Origin: Chenopodium formosanum
Taxonomy: Eukaryota > Streptophyta > Magnoliopsida > Caryophyllales > Amaranthaceae
Direction: 5' to 3'
NCBI GenBank assembly: GCA_024500155.1
Contig: CM044877.1
Location: forward strand, 81,452,501 to 81,516,500
Length of the DNA stretch: 64,000 nucleotides
Position 1 is the first letter of the stretch. Each line of letters starts with the position of its first letter. The position numbers and the translations under genes were made by a program. Below the pieces are notes generated by a model. That model was not told where the DNA came from. It was given only the letters and a program-made list of their open reading frames with translations, and did no database searches. Below, piece after piece: positions 34,971-47,589 of this stretch.

Positions 34971-37532
34971 TCAATGTTGCTGCTGTAGCTCATACACCTG
35001 AATGTATGCCTCTGAAAGAGCAACCATCTGAGGTAGTGTTTCTGATACATGCAAGTCCTGCACCTCATACCTGGGGTATTTACATATCCAAAAAGGCACT
35101 GAAGTGAGCCAGAAAGCATGAGACTATACGGAAAGCACGAGACTATTTTAAACTGCACAATTAATGAAAGGAAAATATAAAATACAACAAAATACTATGG
35201 AGTAAACAAGAAACAAGGTAGAAAGGTCAAATACTGGAGGATTAACATACTCCGTCGAACTAGACTATCAGTCCCTTTTACGGGTTAAATAGTGCAAACA
35301 ATAAGAGACGGAGAGAGTATAAGTTAGGGTCCAACAAGTAAAGAAAACACACCCTAAATAGAACATCTTCAAAAAAAAAAATTGAGTGCATAATTTTTAT
35401 TTGGACACTGCTTGCCCCCACCCACTCAAAAGCAAACACGATTTGAAAGGTTGATGCTTGGACTTTGCTAATATCAGTGTCTATATCATCACTTCATTTG
35501 GAGTATAAGTTAGGGTCCAATGAGTAAAGAAAACACAACCTAAATAGAAAATCTTTAAAATATATTTGAGTGCAGAATTTTTATTTGGACAATAATTGCC
35601 CCCCCCCCCCCCCCCCCTCCTCCTCCTAAATAGAACATCTTCCAAAAAAAATTGAGTGCATAATTTTTATTTGGACAATGCTTGCCCCCACCCACTCAAC
35701 CACTCAAAAGCAAACACGATTTGGAAGGTTGATGCTTGGACTTTGCTAAAATCAGTGTCTATATCATCACTTCATTTGGAGTATAAGTTAGGGTCCAATG
35801 AGTAAAGAAAACACAGCCTAAATAGAAAATTTTTAAAATATATTTGAGTGCAGAATTTTTATTAGGACAATAATTGCCCCCCTCCCCAACCCGCCCAAAA
35901 GCAAACACGATTTGGAAGGTTGTCTATAACATTACTTCATTTCCTTGTCAAAGGGGAAAAAATATTCACTATTGGAAGATAAACAAATAAAAAAAGACAC
36001 AATCTTTGAAGTAATTTGGCGGCCAAAGAAAAAAGCAAACACGTTTTTTGTGAGGTTGGGTTTAGGGTTATACTTATATATACTCAACCAATAAAGTTAT
36101 TGATAATATACTCCGTATATACTAAACATCAACAATAACACGTGTCATATCCTGGTGTATCCTCAAATTATTTATTTTGGTTGAATAAAATTCTATAAAA
36201 AAACAGATCTTATGTACAAAATAATTCTCTAACCTTATACTTAAAATAAAAAAGATTTGACATATCTTTAACACTAATATCTGTCTAATCGACTCTTTGG
36301 TTATATTTTATGTTTCATTTCATTAAATACGCAACATATAAACTTGTTTCAAGAAGATAATGGTGAATTCTTAAACCTATGCCTTATGAGAGATTAAGAC
36401 AATGTGTTAATTATGTCCAATACAATGCCACTTAACAACTATAAACTTGTCCTAATATAGCAAAAGCATGTATAAGTAAAGACTAAAGAGGCACCAGGCT
36501 AATTCATATAAATTACCATTGTTCCTCTGACTTCCTTTGAACAAAGACTCTGTATGACCCTTCACTGGGCTTGCCATCATGGACAATATTTGCAATTAAA
36601 TCGTATTTTGAACGCAATTTCTCATCATCGTTTGGTGTGGGCAGAGGGATATAATCCTTCAGCTCGAGGTTCTTCACAGGAAAATTAACTGCAAAAAAAC
36701 ATTTGTGCAGTAAGATTAGGGTAATGACTACTGACTTAGTGAGTCATATACATATCACACTGCAAATGGGCACGAGCATCAAAAACCTTATTAACATGCT
36801 GATGTAGGCTCTGTATTCAATTATTTTTACACTCATTATGTCTAATAAGTTCAATTAAGATAAGGGCTAATAAAGTAAAACTCAGGTAAAGAAATCAGTC
36901 CCGTAATCTGATCGCTATAAATTCATAGTAGATTTCTAGTAGCTAAATATGGTCAACATACCATTCAGATAAATAAAATAAAAAAATAAAAAAGCAAGTG
37001 CACTTTGCCAAGCAGACTGACCAAGAGACAGAATAAAGTAAATTTGTTTTTAATCAACCAACATAAAGCAGAAGCATAAGGTTAACAAAATACTGCTTCA
37101 GTTGAACACAAGGTAAGTTGAAGCAGCACAAAATGGACAATGAAGAAATTACCAAAACCCACCTTGTAATGACAACTAGTCCTATCATGCACTGATGCAC
37201 ACAAAAATTATGACACGAAGCACAATACTTACCAAGGGTGGGATTCTTCTCAACAAAAAAGTTGTTTTTCGTAAATCGCCGCATGTGCATAATGATGTAA
37301 GGTGGCAATTTGGTTACACGATATCTCATCCTAGCTATTTGAGGACGCACAACTTCTGTTATGGTCTCACCATCAAACTTCTTCAATATGTTGAAAAGTG
37401 GAACCTAAGAAGAGCATGTATAAGCCAAGTCCATCAAATTACCAAGAAAATAAAGAAAGATTAAAAAAAAAAATTAACATCGATGGTGAAGCCAGAAGAC
37501 ATGCATGCTGGATGCTGAACTAGAAAACAAGC

Positions 37533-37564
<32 letters not shown>

Positions 37565-40500
37565 AAATAAAATAAAATAAAAAATAAAATAAAACACGCG
37601 CTCAAAATCTTTGTACAGATTTTTCAATGTTACATCTTTTAAAAATCAAGATATAAATATTGACGAGTACATTCAAATTATCTGTAAATTGTGATCTGTG
37701 CTTAAATACAATTCAGTAATGAGGATATAGCCAGCTTCACAGGAAAGCATAGCTGCTTCATCTGCTACCAAAACCTTAATTCTCTATAACCAGAAACCAT
37801 ATTCAAATGCTATGAGGTGTGACTATTGCAGAGACATCTAACCAGAAAATTCTCTCCCAGAAACCTCAGGGCCTCAGGGGGGTGTTTGGCATTGTTGTAG
37901 GTTTGTTGTTTTCCATTTTTTTCCTCTATAATAGAAAATGAAGCCAAAAGTGGAAAAGAGAAAAAAATTTACAAGTGATTTAAGGGAATGTGTTTTGTTT
38001 CACACTTTCACTAAACACATTACTTCATCTCTATCATCTGTAATCTTGACTCCTCTGAGTCCTCTCCTTTGCTCTCTAATCTGTATTATGATTCTTCTCT
38101 ATCTGCCTCTCGTTATCGTCTCATGGCATTGGTAGAGGACTAAAGGTGACTCACCGGCAAAACTGCCAAAGGGCTAAAAGCCCTTCGAATTCAACCAAGA
38201 CTCCAGATTTTGTCACCAGCAAGCAAAAGGATTAACAGAAAAGGAAAAGTCATTGGAAACAAATGTATTCTTCATTGCCTTACATCAAATGTTTTCTCTC
38301 TTTTGTAGCTGCTGCTATAACAGATTAACAGCCCCAGAAGAATCAAAGGACACAATCTAAGGAATACATAAGAAAATTGGCAGAGACTAGTAACATTTTA
38401 TACAGGCAAGTAATGGCATTGATGCAACATCGTACCTCCATAATGAGGTTCCTTTTTCAGCTAACAGCAAGAAATGATGTATGGCTACTTAAACACTTTT
38501 AAGGAAAGCAATGTCCTTATGATATAAATGGTTTCTACACAACAACGCGAAACAATTGAAACTACAGGTCCTAACATACTATGTTCAGAGACAGGCAAAT
38601 ATTTGAAATTATACTCATTGCAACATGCAGATACCATTCACTCCCGATTTCCCAAAACCTAAATACAGCTGCAGTACCTTAAGTGTGAATAAAATGATAT
38701 GCTCAGAGTCCAAAAACACTCAGCAATCTGAAAATGAAAGAGCAACCAAACATCAAGTACCTGAGGTATAATATTTTTCTCCATAACATCTTTAAAGAGA
38801 GGCGGAGGCGGCAAATCAAGGCTAAGCATTAGAAATGGCATTTTGGAAGTTTCTCTGACAACATTAGGGTTTTCAGATCCACCATTTTGATCGTCGCCAC
38901 CTTCTCTTCTCTCGGTAACTTTACTTTGCATTTCTTTCACAACTTCCAGTTCTCCCTGCAGTGCTAATCAATTTCAATGAGACACAAATACTTACATGTA
39001 ACGATACCAAATATTTACATAGATGGAGACATTACCTGGAAGCACTGATGGATAATACTTGTGTTTTTCTTTGAGCTTTTTTTGAGATCTTTGTGGAGGG
39101 TATTAAGGAGCCAAGTCACGAAATCAAGTGGGTCAGATTGTGCACCTATTCGAAACTTTTTGTTACTTGCTTTCATCACAGCTTGCAAAAATTCATGGGG
39201 ACTCACCTGTAATGATTAAACCAAATTTAACACTATATAGACTGGTGAAATATTTAAATTTGCAACTGAAGTCAAACATAACCATGTTTATACCTGTCCC
39301 TTGAAATTTCTTGCATGCCAGATTTTACGAGTAAGCTCCCCAAAACGATGAACCAGGGGAGATCTAGAGTGCTGGTAGTTCTCTGGAATCAGGAAAAAGT
39401 TCCTCAAGGGCGTAACACGCATAAGCGCTTGAATTGTAACATTAACAAAATCGGTTTCCTTGATGTTATTGAGTCCTACCTGAAAACAGAATAATTTCAA
39501 ATGGTCATCCAATCTGCTGTAAAGCAGCACGACGAATTATAATATTTCCACTTGATTGAAGAACAAGGCAAAGGTTTTTTTTAGCAAGTCACGGAAGCGT
39601 ACCAATCCAGGCAGGTAATCAGAGCCATCAAGAGCTCTTGCCCACAGCTTGCTTCTATCTAGCTGTTCAACTTGTTCCCTGGCAAACCTGAATACCAGAA
39701 AGATCAGCCAAAAAGTTGTTATCTTCTTTACATCACACCATTGAGGTAATCTTAACTCTAAAATATAAAGACATGAAACCATAACAGGTAGCAGCATAAA
39801 GGTTTAAGCATACAGCATATATTGATGTAAATATAAGCGTAGAAGGAAAAAATGGAAACAAACCTGGGGTTTAGAACATGACGGATGTCATCTAAAGATG
39901 GATCATTAATCTCATATCCATCTGGTAGGCAAAAAACCTTCTCAGTCTTCAAATTTATGAAGATATGATGTCCTGCCTCCAGGCTATGAGTATATGCATG
40001 AGATTTGGGGCCTCTTCCTTGGTAATACTTACCACACACCAGACATGCATATACATTCAAGTTCGTTAACGAGATTGAGCAAAATTTTTCAAAATCAAAA
40101 TCTAAAGCCTGCAAGGAAGCAATGCACTAAATCAGAATCCCATATAATAATGATTAACCGAAAAGTACTTTAAATTAAAATATCAAAAATTAATTTCCGA
40201 TTTTCTTTAGTGTTAAAATAGGTTTACAGACTACATATCTATAAATGATCACAATAACTCAACACAAACTGTTTGATGAACAGATGTTTTTACATCATCC
40301 AGTGGACAACCCCAAAAGATGAAGGTATAAAACTATAACTAAGTTCTTTAAAAGGTTCGCAACAAAGGGCTAGCTCCCTCTTCCACTATCAATAATTCAG
40401 CAGCACAAATTCCAGCATTTAAAACCATTCTACTCCATCGGTCAATGATTATCACATCGTTTGAACTCCTCATGATTAAAAAATATGACACAATATCAAT

Positions 40501-41373
40501 AAAAGATCCTTTATAATAGTTGGCCATTCTCACACTCTGAGCATCTTTGTACTTACGAAAGGTTAAGTGAATCCAATAGTAAGTTTCGGAAAAACTTTTG
40601 ACCGACATCCCAAATTAGTAAACGTGAGTAATGTAAATCTGGAGAATTCTTATAGATGGAGAGTACATGTTTATGTATGCTCAGCATTATCCTACAGAAG
40701 CATTACCAAGGGTGGATCTCCTAATCAACCCCTCCCTACCCAAACTTATGTATGCTCATCATTATCCTACAGAAGCATCTAAATCCAAAAGGAGGCCATT
40801 TTTCCAAATTCGCTCCGCCTTCTAATTCAGCATGCAATTACAATTTTACAAGTAATCAATTGCCAATACCTCAATCAAGAATCATTCTAACCACATTATA
40901 ACTCCTTACTACAGATTCCAATAAACAGCAACAGTATCAAATACAAAAAGCTTCAAAAATATATCAAACAAACAATGAACAAAAACTTGTATCAAGTTCA
41001 AGTAATAGAGTACCTGTCTGTTAACAGTATCAAGGTAAGGGCAATCCCTCCTGACCTCAACGGCCCGATTGCGCTTGGCTTGATGAAAACCTAAATCCTC
41101 CTCATCTTCATCATCCTCAACATCATCAGCAACAACCCCATTCACACCACCATTAACCCCTGCTTCCTCCTTGCCATTCCCCTCACCGGCACGCCTCCGA
41201 ATCGCATCCCTCCTCCTCTCCTCTTCTTCCTCATCATCATCATCGTATGAAGCTAATGGAAGAAGTGGGTTCTCGAAAGCATGAGTTTTCGGCGACCCCG
41301 CCTCGTCTTCTTCCAGCTTCTGCCTCTTTACCTCACTATCCTTCACCTCTTCTCTTTCTCTCTTACTTCCCAT
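34971..41373 (-). CDS. USP39: USP39/SAD1-type U4/U6.U5 tri-snRNP protein (inactive ubiquitin protease)
   Basis: Spliceosome factor needed for tri-snRNP function; nuclear. Nine exons: 41014-41373, 39864-40108, 39603-39687, 39294-39479, 39036-39206, 38761-38955, 37233-37404, 36517-36688 and 34971-35070, giving 561 residues; every junction is GT-AG and in frame. An acidic, charged N terminus (about 1-100) is followed by a UBP zinc finger (about 108-205, with CPYLDTVNRQ, YACLVCGKYYQGRG and the SHAYTHS/GHHIF histidines) and a USP fold (about 220-555). The catalytic Cys of active USPs is Asp240 (VGLNNIKETDF), and the active-site His box reads SEGSYRVF. The loss of both is typical of this family, so it should not cleave ubiquitin. 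The KLPPYIIMHMRRFTKNNFF segment is strongly conserved from animals to plants. Confidence 0.95.
35316..35930. repeat. Tandem repeat in the last USP39 intron
   Basis: Copies of a roughly 185-280-bp unit, marked by GTATAAGTTAGGGTCCAA at about 35317, 35503 and 35780, by GAGTGCA...TTTTTATT blocks, and by C-runs (35590-35618 the longest). A shorter partial copy starts near 35625. Copy lengths differ because parts are missing. Confidence 0.8.
37532..37554. repeat. Poly-C tract in USP39 intron 6
   Basis: About 20 consecutive C followed directly by an A-rich run of about 20 bases; strand-asymmetric simple repeat without other features. Confidence 0.8.
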
Positions 41374-43543
41374 TGTTAATTCTCAATACTGGGTTCTCAA
41401 ATCAACGATAATTTGGGCAATCTTCAAACCTAAATGTGCAATTTATACACCCGAAATTAGCTTCTTATAACCCTAATTTTCCACCTTAGAAGAAAACAAA
41501 GTAAAAATATTGAATAAACCCAGAAAATTTCAGCTAAAGATAAACAAATTATCAAATTAAAGTTCCAGAAAGAAAAGCGTTTAACAGTTAATCAACAGGA
41601 TCTTTATATAAAAATACAAAAATTATTGGAAATTACAGAAAATACTTCAAATGAGGGCAAAATTAAAAATTATACTGTAATAATTTTACTAGAGCTTTGA
41701 AATTCTGGAAAATACCTTTGAAATTGAGAGGAAGTTTTCGATTGAACTTTGATTTGGATTCCAATACACGAAGAATTTAGACTGACCGAATAAAACTTGA
41801 AGGTCACCCAAATACGAAGTAGAAGATAATAGCCCAAAAATAATGAAATTTGGATTGTTAATTATAGTTATCCAATCTACTTTAACCCAAATTATGTTTT
41901 TGGCTATGGTCCAATCCATAGGGTCATAACCCAAGGGTTTATAGTGCTCTTAAGCCTCGAAAAGACGGTCCATACACCATAGTCCATAAAAGATTAATCG
42001 GGAAAGGCAGTCAATCGTGAAATAAAAAATGTTTGTGGTTGAAAGGATTTTAATTGTTTGAATGTGCGAGTTTAATCTATGATTAAAAAACGTTCAATAT
42101 ATGTTGTAATCGAGACATGAATAAATTAATTAAACTATGTATATGATTTGCTACTAAGAATATTCATTTTAATTGGCAATAGTGTTCAAGTCGAGTTGTT
42201 AATTCTCTTGGCTGCCTTGTGAAATAGAATAACGGGGTAAGTAATTTTTGCTATTTGATCTCCTAATCAAATTTGTCATAGAAGAAATAAATTCTTGATG
42301 ATTCACGATTTAATATATTTGTCTCTTTTCTCTATTGGATCCTTTTAGATGATGTATTACAAGAATGATTTTTTTACCATAGTTCCATCTTACTTCATGC
42401 ATTCTTACAATTATCTCTAAGATATCGACCCTTATATCGATAGTAAATTTTCTTAGTTTCTTTTCAAAGATAAATTAGTATACAGTCTTCTGAGACGACG
42501 TTCTTCATTTTCTATATGTATCTTACTTTTTCAAAAAAAAAAAAAAAAAAAAATCCAATTAATATTTAAATTCAAATAACGGTGGAATACACTATACGAA
42601 TAAAGTATTTGATTCCTCAATCAGATTTATATATGGTTAAAGAAAACCTCATCACGTCCCATAATAACATACTTCATACTTCAGAAAATGGACTTTTGAT
42701 CCACACAATGTGTTACACACTTACACCTATTACTCTTGGTCCCTTCAATACAATATGTCATGCCCATTATAGAAAGTGACTTCTACATGTGGAATATGGA
42801 GAGCAATTCCTACATGCCAAAGCTTAGGTTTACACTGTGCTTGGTAGAATAATGCATAGGATTCCATGACATTATTAGAATGAAAAATGTTTGGAAGACA
42901 TGGTAGTTATAACGACCAACAGCAAAAAGAGGCACCAATGATAAGCAACAAAAAATAGACAAACATAAGAATTCTGAAAAGAAAAGTTAGCATAAGTGCA
43001 CATTTGCTGAATTGCTTTAAGTAGCTTATATAACAGCCCTTGTTACAAACATAGTAAAGCAATGCTCAAACAATTCTGAGGCTGATAACTTTAAGTAGAC
43101 TAGAAATATCATACATGGATCAGAATTACAGGAATCTGGGATTGTTCAGACTGCATAGAAGGGTAGTTTCGAGTTAAAATATGTAAGACGAAACTTTTCA
43201 GACCTTCTAATGATTTACTAAGAGTTTCTCAACATATAGTTATTAAAAATGCTCCCAAAGCAACAGAAATGTCTTATTGACAGTTTAACTAACAATTTCA
43301 ACACAATGTGAACCTTTACACTGTAAGTTCCACACATGGAGACATTGCTGAAGAAAAAAGAAACTAAAAGCGGAGCAAAGTCTAGGTCAAGTGATCAGGA
43401 AAGGTTGTTGATTTAAAGCTGCCTTTTAGTTGATCTCTTCTTTCCAACTGCTTGAGTAACATACTCAAAAGATTTGAAGATCGCCAACCAGTAAGAACCA
43501 ATGGGAAGTGTCACCACGAAACATAGATGTTTTGCTCAGGGTT
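41374..43543. other. Intergenic region, USP39 promoter side and RhoGDI 3' flank
   Basis: The USP39 promoter lies just right of 41373. It is AT-rich with a poly-A tract near 42533. No reading frame, RNA gene or paired inverted repeat seen. The RhoGDI 3' untranslated region probably extends down to about 43200. Confidence 0.45.
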
Positions 43544-46097
43544 TTACCAATCCTTTCGGATGTCAAATGTGTAGTTGATCTCCAAATAGCATTTGTTGTC
43601 ATCATCAACAAACTGTAGAGAAAATGAAATAAAATATTTGAATGATCATAACCTCATGCGCAAGATTTTTTTGAACAAGTGCAAGATCAGTATGGTATGG
43701 CATTTTTGAAATTTGAAATGAAAACATAAGAGTAACAAGCTACAATAATTGACAACTATGACACTTTTGCATGCTTCTGAAGAAAATTAAATGTCAGCCA
43801 AAACTAAATTCTATGGTCCGTCAGTTTAATACACAGGGTCCAGGTTGCAGATGTGGTCTGACAAAAAAGAACAGCAACTGCATATTTGAATTAACACATG
43901 AATTCATCAATGGTTTCATAACATTTTTTTGACCTAAAATAAGATATGCAATAAGGTATGATGTACCCATAACTGATAGTAACAAATAATACCACCCTCA
44001 AAACAAAGATGGAAGAAAATTTCCACTTAGATTGATGCCTGGAAATGAATTATCAGGTGTTTCCATGAACAAGGCAACATCAAATTGGCCGAATCATGTA
44101 AACCCTCCGTTCCAAAGCTGTGTTAACATTGCTTGAGGGCACGTAGGTCTAGGCTAGTAAAAAGATTCAGAGAAAAGTTGATGGATAGATATAAGTAGTA
44201 ATTGTTTAATGATTAGCTGGTAAAATTTCTAATGGTCACTCGAGAGAGTCAAGACATTGGGAATGGTAAAGATTTTGGCCTAAAATGAATCTAATTACCA
44301 AGTTTAAATAGTGTATTTAACCAAGTACAATCACTGTCACGCTGGTCATCCTCTAATCTCTAACCAACTCAGCCTACTGATGATTCTACAATACTCGTAT
44401 TAAGCAATGTAGTTAAATAACAGCCTAAGAGGGGGATGTTTGATACTCACCCTTGTCCTAGCTGTATATGATCCTCTAGCAAAAATTCCTGATGGGGTGG
44501 TCTCCTCTGGCATTTCATGCTTATATGGCTCTGCTTGAGGGCTAAATGTTCCGAGCATTTCTTTCGTGCTATCAACTGTTGAAAAAAAGCACAGTTTCAG
44601 GAAAAAGGACCAAAGAATCCATTCATCCACTAAATTAACACCAAAAAGTTAATATATCTACCTTTAACTCCAGTTTTCCAAACAGCATTGGTGTACTTGA
44701 GGCCTGAAACTATGTTATGGTTGACCTGAAAAGCAAACTGGAGGCTGTAGCGGCTACCTTCTTTCAATGTAAACCAGTTGCCCTTCACCTTTCCATTTTC
44801 TGGAATCTGAAGCAAAATATCATCTCTACCAGGAGATTTTATCGCGAGGCTCAAAATTTTTACCTCTGGGTCAAGAGTTTCTGCATTATTAAATGATCCT
44901 CAAGAAATCAGATGGAGCAGTATGTAAGAAAAACAGCCAGTTTCTACTAAAGAAAAATAGTAAACTTCCAACTACATATTCCCTTTTCTTTTGACATGGA
45001 AAGAAAACCTAACTCGTCCTTATGGATTATACTGAAAAAAACAGATTATTAGGCTTAAAGTACGCGGGAATATAGTACATTATACTCCTATAAAGGCTAC
45101 AGCTACAAAATCAGCAATATAAAAATGATGATTATAACTAAAGGCAGAGCTTACAACCAAAAAACTAATTAAGCAGCTTATTCTCGACAGAGTTATTGTT
45201 GTACAACGTATTTCTCCAACAAAATTTACCTTAAATCAATATTATGGAACCATTCTCACATTGAAATTGTATCAATGTATATGTTCAAGTTTCAACATAA
45301 ATGAACTCTAGTAGGTGTTCATGTTTTAGATAGACCCATGTTCTACAACTCTTTAGGATTTTGATGGTTCCAAAGATCATGACTCATGAGCATGTGCAAT
45401 TACCCTAGTAACGCGATATACAAGGGAATAATGAAGAATTCGAGTAACGTAGTGGAAGAACATGATTGTGAGTGGCAAAATGTGAAAAAGTTGAATCAAC
45501 AAATTATCATACATAGATCCCAAACTAAAGTTTTTTTTGTATATAATTAACTAAGGTTTAACTATAATATAATCAAGAAACTCATATAGTCATATATGAA
45601 ACACACATATAAAAGGCAAAATCATTACCTCCAATTGCATTAATGTCCACACTGCCAAGAAGTTGCTCCTTCCATTTCCTCAAACTTTCATCATCCTAAA
45701 GCCAAGAGCACAAGACATACAAAATAAGCACACAAACAATAAAACTTTGTTGCTACTACCTCCGTCAGAATTAATTGTCGCGATACGAGTTTAGATTACA
45801 TAATCAACGTGACAACTAATTCCGACGGGCCTTAGGAAAGACTAAACAGAAAACAGGAAAAACCTTGTCTTTCTCCAACTGGTCTTTCAATGAGCATTGT
45901 GGACCCAAATCAATCTTACTCTCTGCATCATCATCATCTTCATCATCCTCAATAGTAAGAACAGAATCTTCACTTAATTTCCTAGTTAGTTTCTCCTTGT
46001 TAGGCTCATTAACACTTACACCCTCTTCCTTTTCTTTGACATTCAGAACATCAGTTAAATCATCAGAAATTTCTTGCTTATTTTCATCAAAACCCAT
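43544..46097 (-). CDS. Rho GDP-dissociation inhibitor (RhoGDI)
   Basis: Cytosolic regulator that extracts ROP/Rac GTPases from membranes by covering their isoprenyl tail and holds them in the GDP form; in plants it confines ROP activity, for example in root hairs and pollen tubes. Exons 45864-46097, 45629-45695, 44662-44880, 44451-44575 and 43544-43612 give 237 residues, the usual size of plant RhoGDIs. N terminus acidic and disordered (1-75, with an EDDEDDDD run). The helix LRKWKEQLLGS (about 83-93) belongs to the GTPase-binding arm. The immunoglobulin-like domain follows, with KSPGRDDILL, FTLKEGSRYSLQFAFQVNHN, YTNAVWKTGVKVDSTKEMLG, SGIFARGSYTARTRFVDDDN and the closing INYTFDIRKDW. All splice sites are GT-AG; frames are intact. 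Confidence 0.95.
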
Positions 46098-47589
46098 GAT
46101 TTTTAGAGTTTCAAAACCACCAAATTCTCAGAAAACCAGATTTAAATACAAGAGAAAACCTTTAAAGAAAAAGAAACAAACTTTTTTTGAATTTTAAGGC
46201 TTCCCCAACTAACCCCTACAATTGAAAGGAACCCAATAAAATGAAGGGTATGTGTGACAAATAAGGGAGCAAAAAAATCACCAAATCTAAATCAAAGTAA
46301 ATACTTTTTAAACATATTTTACTTGGGTTTTTAATGGTAATATTAAAAAAACACACAAAGAGTGTGACCAAGGTCAAAGAATCCTAGAAAAAGATGCAGC
46401 AAATTGCAAAATAACAAAAATGGAGAAAAACCCAAGAAGGATAAGCCTAGGGGAAAGTAGAGACACCAAGAAAGGAATGAAAACAGAGGAGAGAGAAAGT
46501 TAGAAAGTGCAAAAAAGGTTGGAATTAGTCATGTGGTGATCCGAAATTCAGGAATAAATATGAGAGAAGATAGTGCAGGAGAAGATCATGCAGGCCACTT
46601 TTAAAGCAGGACAATTTCTTTTTTTTTAAATCTTAACTACTCTATTCACTTTACATGTTACTCCTAATCTTCAATTCTTCTAATTAGATTTATGATCAAA
46701 TCTTCAAGGTTTCCAATTTTAATGTACTATGTAATGTAATCTTTTCCTAATTCGAAAAATTTAAAACGCTCTAAGATAGTGAGATATGTCGAACATATAA
46801 AGGTATGATTTTTATTAATATCGGAGATCAACTTATCATTGCTCCTTATAACCAACAGTCTAACAATACTGTTACAAAGATTGCCTAGAATAAAGGTTAA
46901 ATTAAGAGGATGAATAATTTAACTCTGAACTAGTTTTATTTTGGTGCTTCGTGTTAGATGACTAAACACTTTGACAGTCATTATTGGTATACACCCGTCT
47001 TATACAAGAATTTGTAGTTCTGTTGTTGCAGCTCATTAAGCTTAATGGTTGACTTAATAATTTGCAATGATTAATAACAAGATAACCGGAGGTAGGTGGC
47101 ATATCCCCTCAAGTGAGCGGTATGTACGGCAAACAAGCCTTTATTCCCCCATGAACAATTAAGAGAACCCCACAGACCTAATCAATGCACAACTAACTAC
47201 ATACAGATCATTATGATGATTTGTGAAAGGAAAATAGAAGTATAACTACATTCTTTTTTATTTCTCTTGTTGTACCTAAAAGGAAATATAATCTTATATC
47301 AATCACGACTCTCTATCCTGATCGAAAAAAAAAAAAAAAAAAAAAAAACTTGGTCTACGCACTAGTTAGATTAACATTCTCACAAGAGCGTGCCAAAATT
47401 AAATTTTAGAGTAGGAAAATCAGTTCTTACGACTCGAGCATAATGAATACATAGAGTATATCTCAAACAATTTGGCATTAGACCAAAAATGCCATGCATA
47501 TATGCAATACAGACACTTCATGCCAAGCAAGATTACGCACCGAAATGGCTCTAGACATCTACTTGCTCTCCCATTGAAAGTTAGAATTG
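46098..47589. other. RhoGDI 5' flank and intergenic DNA
   Basis: 5' untranslated region and promoter of RhoGDI up to perhaps 46600. Beyond that it is AT-rich, with a poly-A tract near 47325. No gene or element recognised. Confidence 0.45.
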
